DNA from: an uncultured Ruminococcus sp.
Lineage (GTDB): Bacteria > Bacillota > Clostridia > Oscillospirales > Acutalibacteraceae
DNA length: 7,152 bases
NCBI GenBank assembly: GCA_937892835.1
Contig: CALBHM010000431.1
Span: forward strand, 1 to 7,152
Direction of reading: 5' to 3'
Positions 6,462-7,152 of this stretch are shown here, piece by piece. A model generated the notes under the pieces. It was not told where the DNA came from. It saw only the letters and a program-made list of their open reading frames with translations, and did no database searches. Position 1 is the stretch's first letter. Every line of letters begins with the position of its first letter. A program made the position numbers and the translations under genes.

Positions 6462-6465
6462 TAGG
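6456..6465. repeat. Direct repeat copy 2 (tgtaaatagg), over the -35 box
   Basis: This second copy of the word at 6386-6395 contains the predicted minus-strand -35 box. The spacing of 70 bases is close to seven helical turns, which would place both copies on the same DNA face. That is suggestive of paired protein sites, but the word is short and AT-rich. Confidence 0.5.
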
Positions 6466-6681
6466 TTTTTCCAAATTAAAACAATGCAAACTACACAAAT
6501 TTTTTATTCATTTTTATATAAAAGCAATAAACAATCCGAATAATTTGTATAAATAACAGAAAAACATCATCTAAAACAAAAATTATTCTATCTATTCTTA
6601 GTGCCTGTCTGCTATACATTATATTATAATAATTATTTATCGCTTAATTATTGATTTTTTACATATATATTTATTTTGTTG
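6466..6681. other. AT-rich divergent intergenic DNA without a gene
   Basis: Between the two divergent promoters lies very AT-rich sequence with runs of A and T and the partly palindromic attatattataataat near 6619-6634. I see no convincing coding frame, RNA gene, terminator or insertion sequence here. It is most likely spacer DNA with curved or easily melted tracts upstream of both promoters. Confidence 0.6.
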
Positions 6682-6709
6682 TTGAAAAATCGAACTGATA
6701 TGGTATAAT
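6682..6709 (+). promoter_or_regulatory. Promoter of the Gfo/Idh/MocA gene (perfect extended -10)
   Basis: TATAAT (6704-6709) is a perfect -10 box preceded by TGG (extended -10). TTGAAA (6682-6687) lies 16 bases upstream as a -35 box with four or five of six matches depending on register. Transcription would start near 6716, leaving a leader of about 27 nt. The strong -10 suggests high intrinsic activity, so any control would probably be by repression. Confidence 0.8.
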
Positions 6710-6710
6710 A

Positions 6711-6737
6711 ACCTCAAACTAAGAAGTTTAAAGAGGT
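6711..6737 (+). promoter_or_regulatory. Imperfect inverted repeat over start site and ribosome binding site
   Basis: ACCTC-AAACT (6711-6720) is complementary to AGTTT (6725-6729) and GAGGT (6733-6737), with a 4-base loop and a 3-base bulge. It starts one base after the -10 box. It could be an operator that blocks transcription, or an RNA hairpin that hides the ribosome binding site if transcription starts at or before 6711-6716. Confidence 0.4.
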
Positions 6738-6738
6738 G
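6732..6738 (+). promoter_or_regulatory. Ribosome binding site of the Gfo/Idh/MocA gene
   Basis: AGAGGTG lies 4 nt before the ATG at 6743, or 6 nt counted from the AGAGG core. It supports this start, which also gives the expected N-terminal beta-strand and glycine motif. Confidence 0.75.
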
Positions 6739-6742
6739 CTCT

Positions 6743-7152
6743 ATGAAAAATTCTGTTAATATAGGAATTATCGGCCTTGGATGCAGGGGCGCAAGTATGA
6801 TTGAAATCATGGCAAAAATGGAAGATGTCAATATTCTTGCCGTTTGCGACAAATACCAGGATCGTGTTGACAATGTTATTAAAAAGCTTGTTGACGGCGG
6901 CAGACCTGCCCCGATGGGGACTGTTAATTATAACGAAGTTCTCGATATGCCGGGTATTGACTCGGTTTATATCGCAACCGATTGGGAATGTCACGTTAAA
7001 ATTGCCATTGAATCCATGAAAAAAGGTATTCCGGCGGCAATGGAGGTCGGCGGAGCTTATACCATTGACGAATGCTGGGAGCTTGTTCACACATATGAAG
7101 AAACCGGCGTTTGGGCAATGATGATGGAAAACTGCTGCTACGGCGAGCGTGA
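6743..7152 (+). CDS. Gfo/Idh/MocA-family protein, N-terminal Rossmann half (GH109-like branch), cut by window end
   Basis: An open frame of 136 full codons runs off the right edge. It starts with a Rossmann fold: NIGIIGLGCRG (6-16) is the GxGxxG dinucleotide-binding loop, and Asp36 at the end of strand 2 (AVCDKY) suggests NAD(H) rather than NADP(H). VYIATDWECH (75-84) corresponds to the V.I.TP...H segment, and MEVGGAYTIDECWEL (100-114) replaces the usual EKP motif of sugar dehydrogenases. MMMENCCYGER (126-136) resembles the MxEN.xYGR segment I associate with GH109-like members. GH109 enzymes use bound NAD+ to cleave alpha-N-acetylgalactosaminides by an oxidation-elimination route, but many relatives are oxidoreductases, so the reaction is open. 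No signal peptide is visible, suggesting a cytoplasmic protein. The C-terminal substrate domain, needed for a firm call, is missing. It diverges from the dockerin gene and has its own promoter. Confidence 0.85.
   Translation, partial: MKNSVNIGIIGLGCRGASMIEIMAKMEDVNILAVCDKYQDRVDNVIKKLVDGGRPAPMGTVNYNEVLDMPGIDSVYIATDWECHVKIAIESMKKGIPAAMEVGGAYTIDECWELVHTYEETGVWAMMMENCCYGER

Noticed and set aside
6682..6700. Catabolite-repression (cre) site near the plus-strand promoter
   Set aside because: TTGAAAAATCGAAC resembles half of a cre box, but the spacing between the half-sites is wrong.
6728..7090. Minus-strand 120-residue open frame opposite the Gfo/Idh/MocA gene
   Set aside because: It is an antisense shadow of a clear Rossmann-fold coding sequence and covers its promoter-proximal hairpin.
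1..7152. CRISPR arrays, tRNA or rRNA genes, insertion sequences, phage or toxin-antitoxin genes
   Set aside because: I found no repeat-spacer pattern, cloverleaf, transposase, terminal inverted repeats or small paired genes in the window.

Overview
The window looks like chromosomal DNA of a gut-type Firmicute of the Oscillospiraceae/Ruminococcaceae kind. The evidence is a secreted protein ending in a duplicated calcium-binding dockerin module, clear GGAGG-type ribosome binding sites, sigma-A-like promoters, AT-rich gaps with U-tract hairpin terminators, and moderately low-GC coding sequence. Placement below family level is not possible from the sequence alone.

Layout: three genes run on the minus strand and one diverges on the plus strand. 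(1) 1-389 minus is the N-terminal end of a secreted protein of unknown function; it is cut by the window edge and has its own promoter. (2) 632-2695 minus is a 687-residue (alpha/alpha)6-type glycosidase without a signal peptide. It resembles GH95 in its central Asn pair and its C-terminal motifs, and it is followed by a strong terminator at 578-625. (3) 2758-6342 minus is a 1194-residue secreted protein: signal peptide, about 840 residues of unrecognised mostly helical sequence, two FIVAR-like helical modules, a small beta-type linker domain and a C-terminal dockerin. (4) 6743-7152 plus is the Rossmann half of a Gfo/Idh/MocA-family protein resembling the GH109-like branch; it runs off the right edge.

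The 400-base divergent region (6343-6742) carries a promoter on each strand. On the minus strand, the roughly 80-nt leader of the dockerin gene contains two mutually exclusive sets of short helices, one of which would pair with its ribosome binding site. On the plus strand, an imperfect inverted repeat covers the probable start site and ribosome binding site of the Gfo/Idh/MocA gene. Genes 3 and 2 are separated by only 62 bases, yet that gap holds a hairpin and U-run, so readthrough or attenuation, or a promoter inside the end of gene 3, must feed gene 2.

Functional reading (inference): the dockerin protein would act outside the cell, attached to a cohesin-bearing scaffold. The GH95-like enzyme and the Gfo/Idh/MocA protein lack export signals and would handle imported oligosaccharides in the cytoplasm. 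The substrate cannot be named from this window. The least understood parts are the large N-terminal region of the dockerin protein, the altered catalytic motif of the GH95-like protein, and the switch-like leader.
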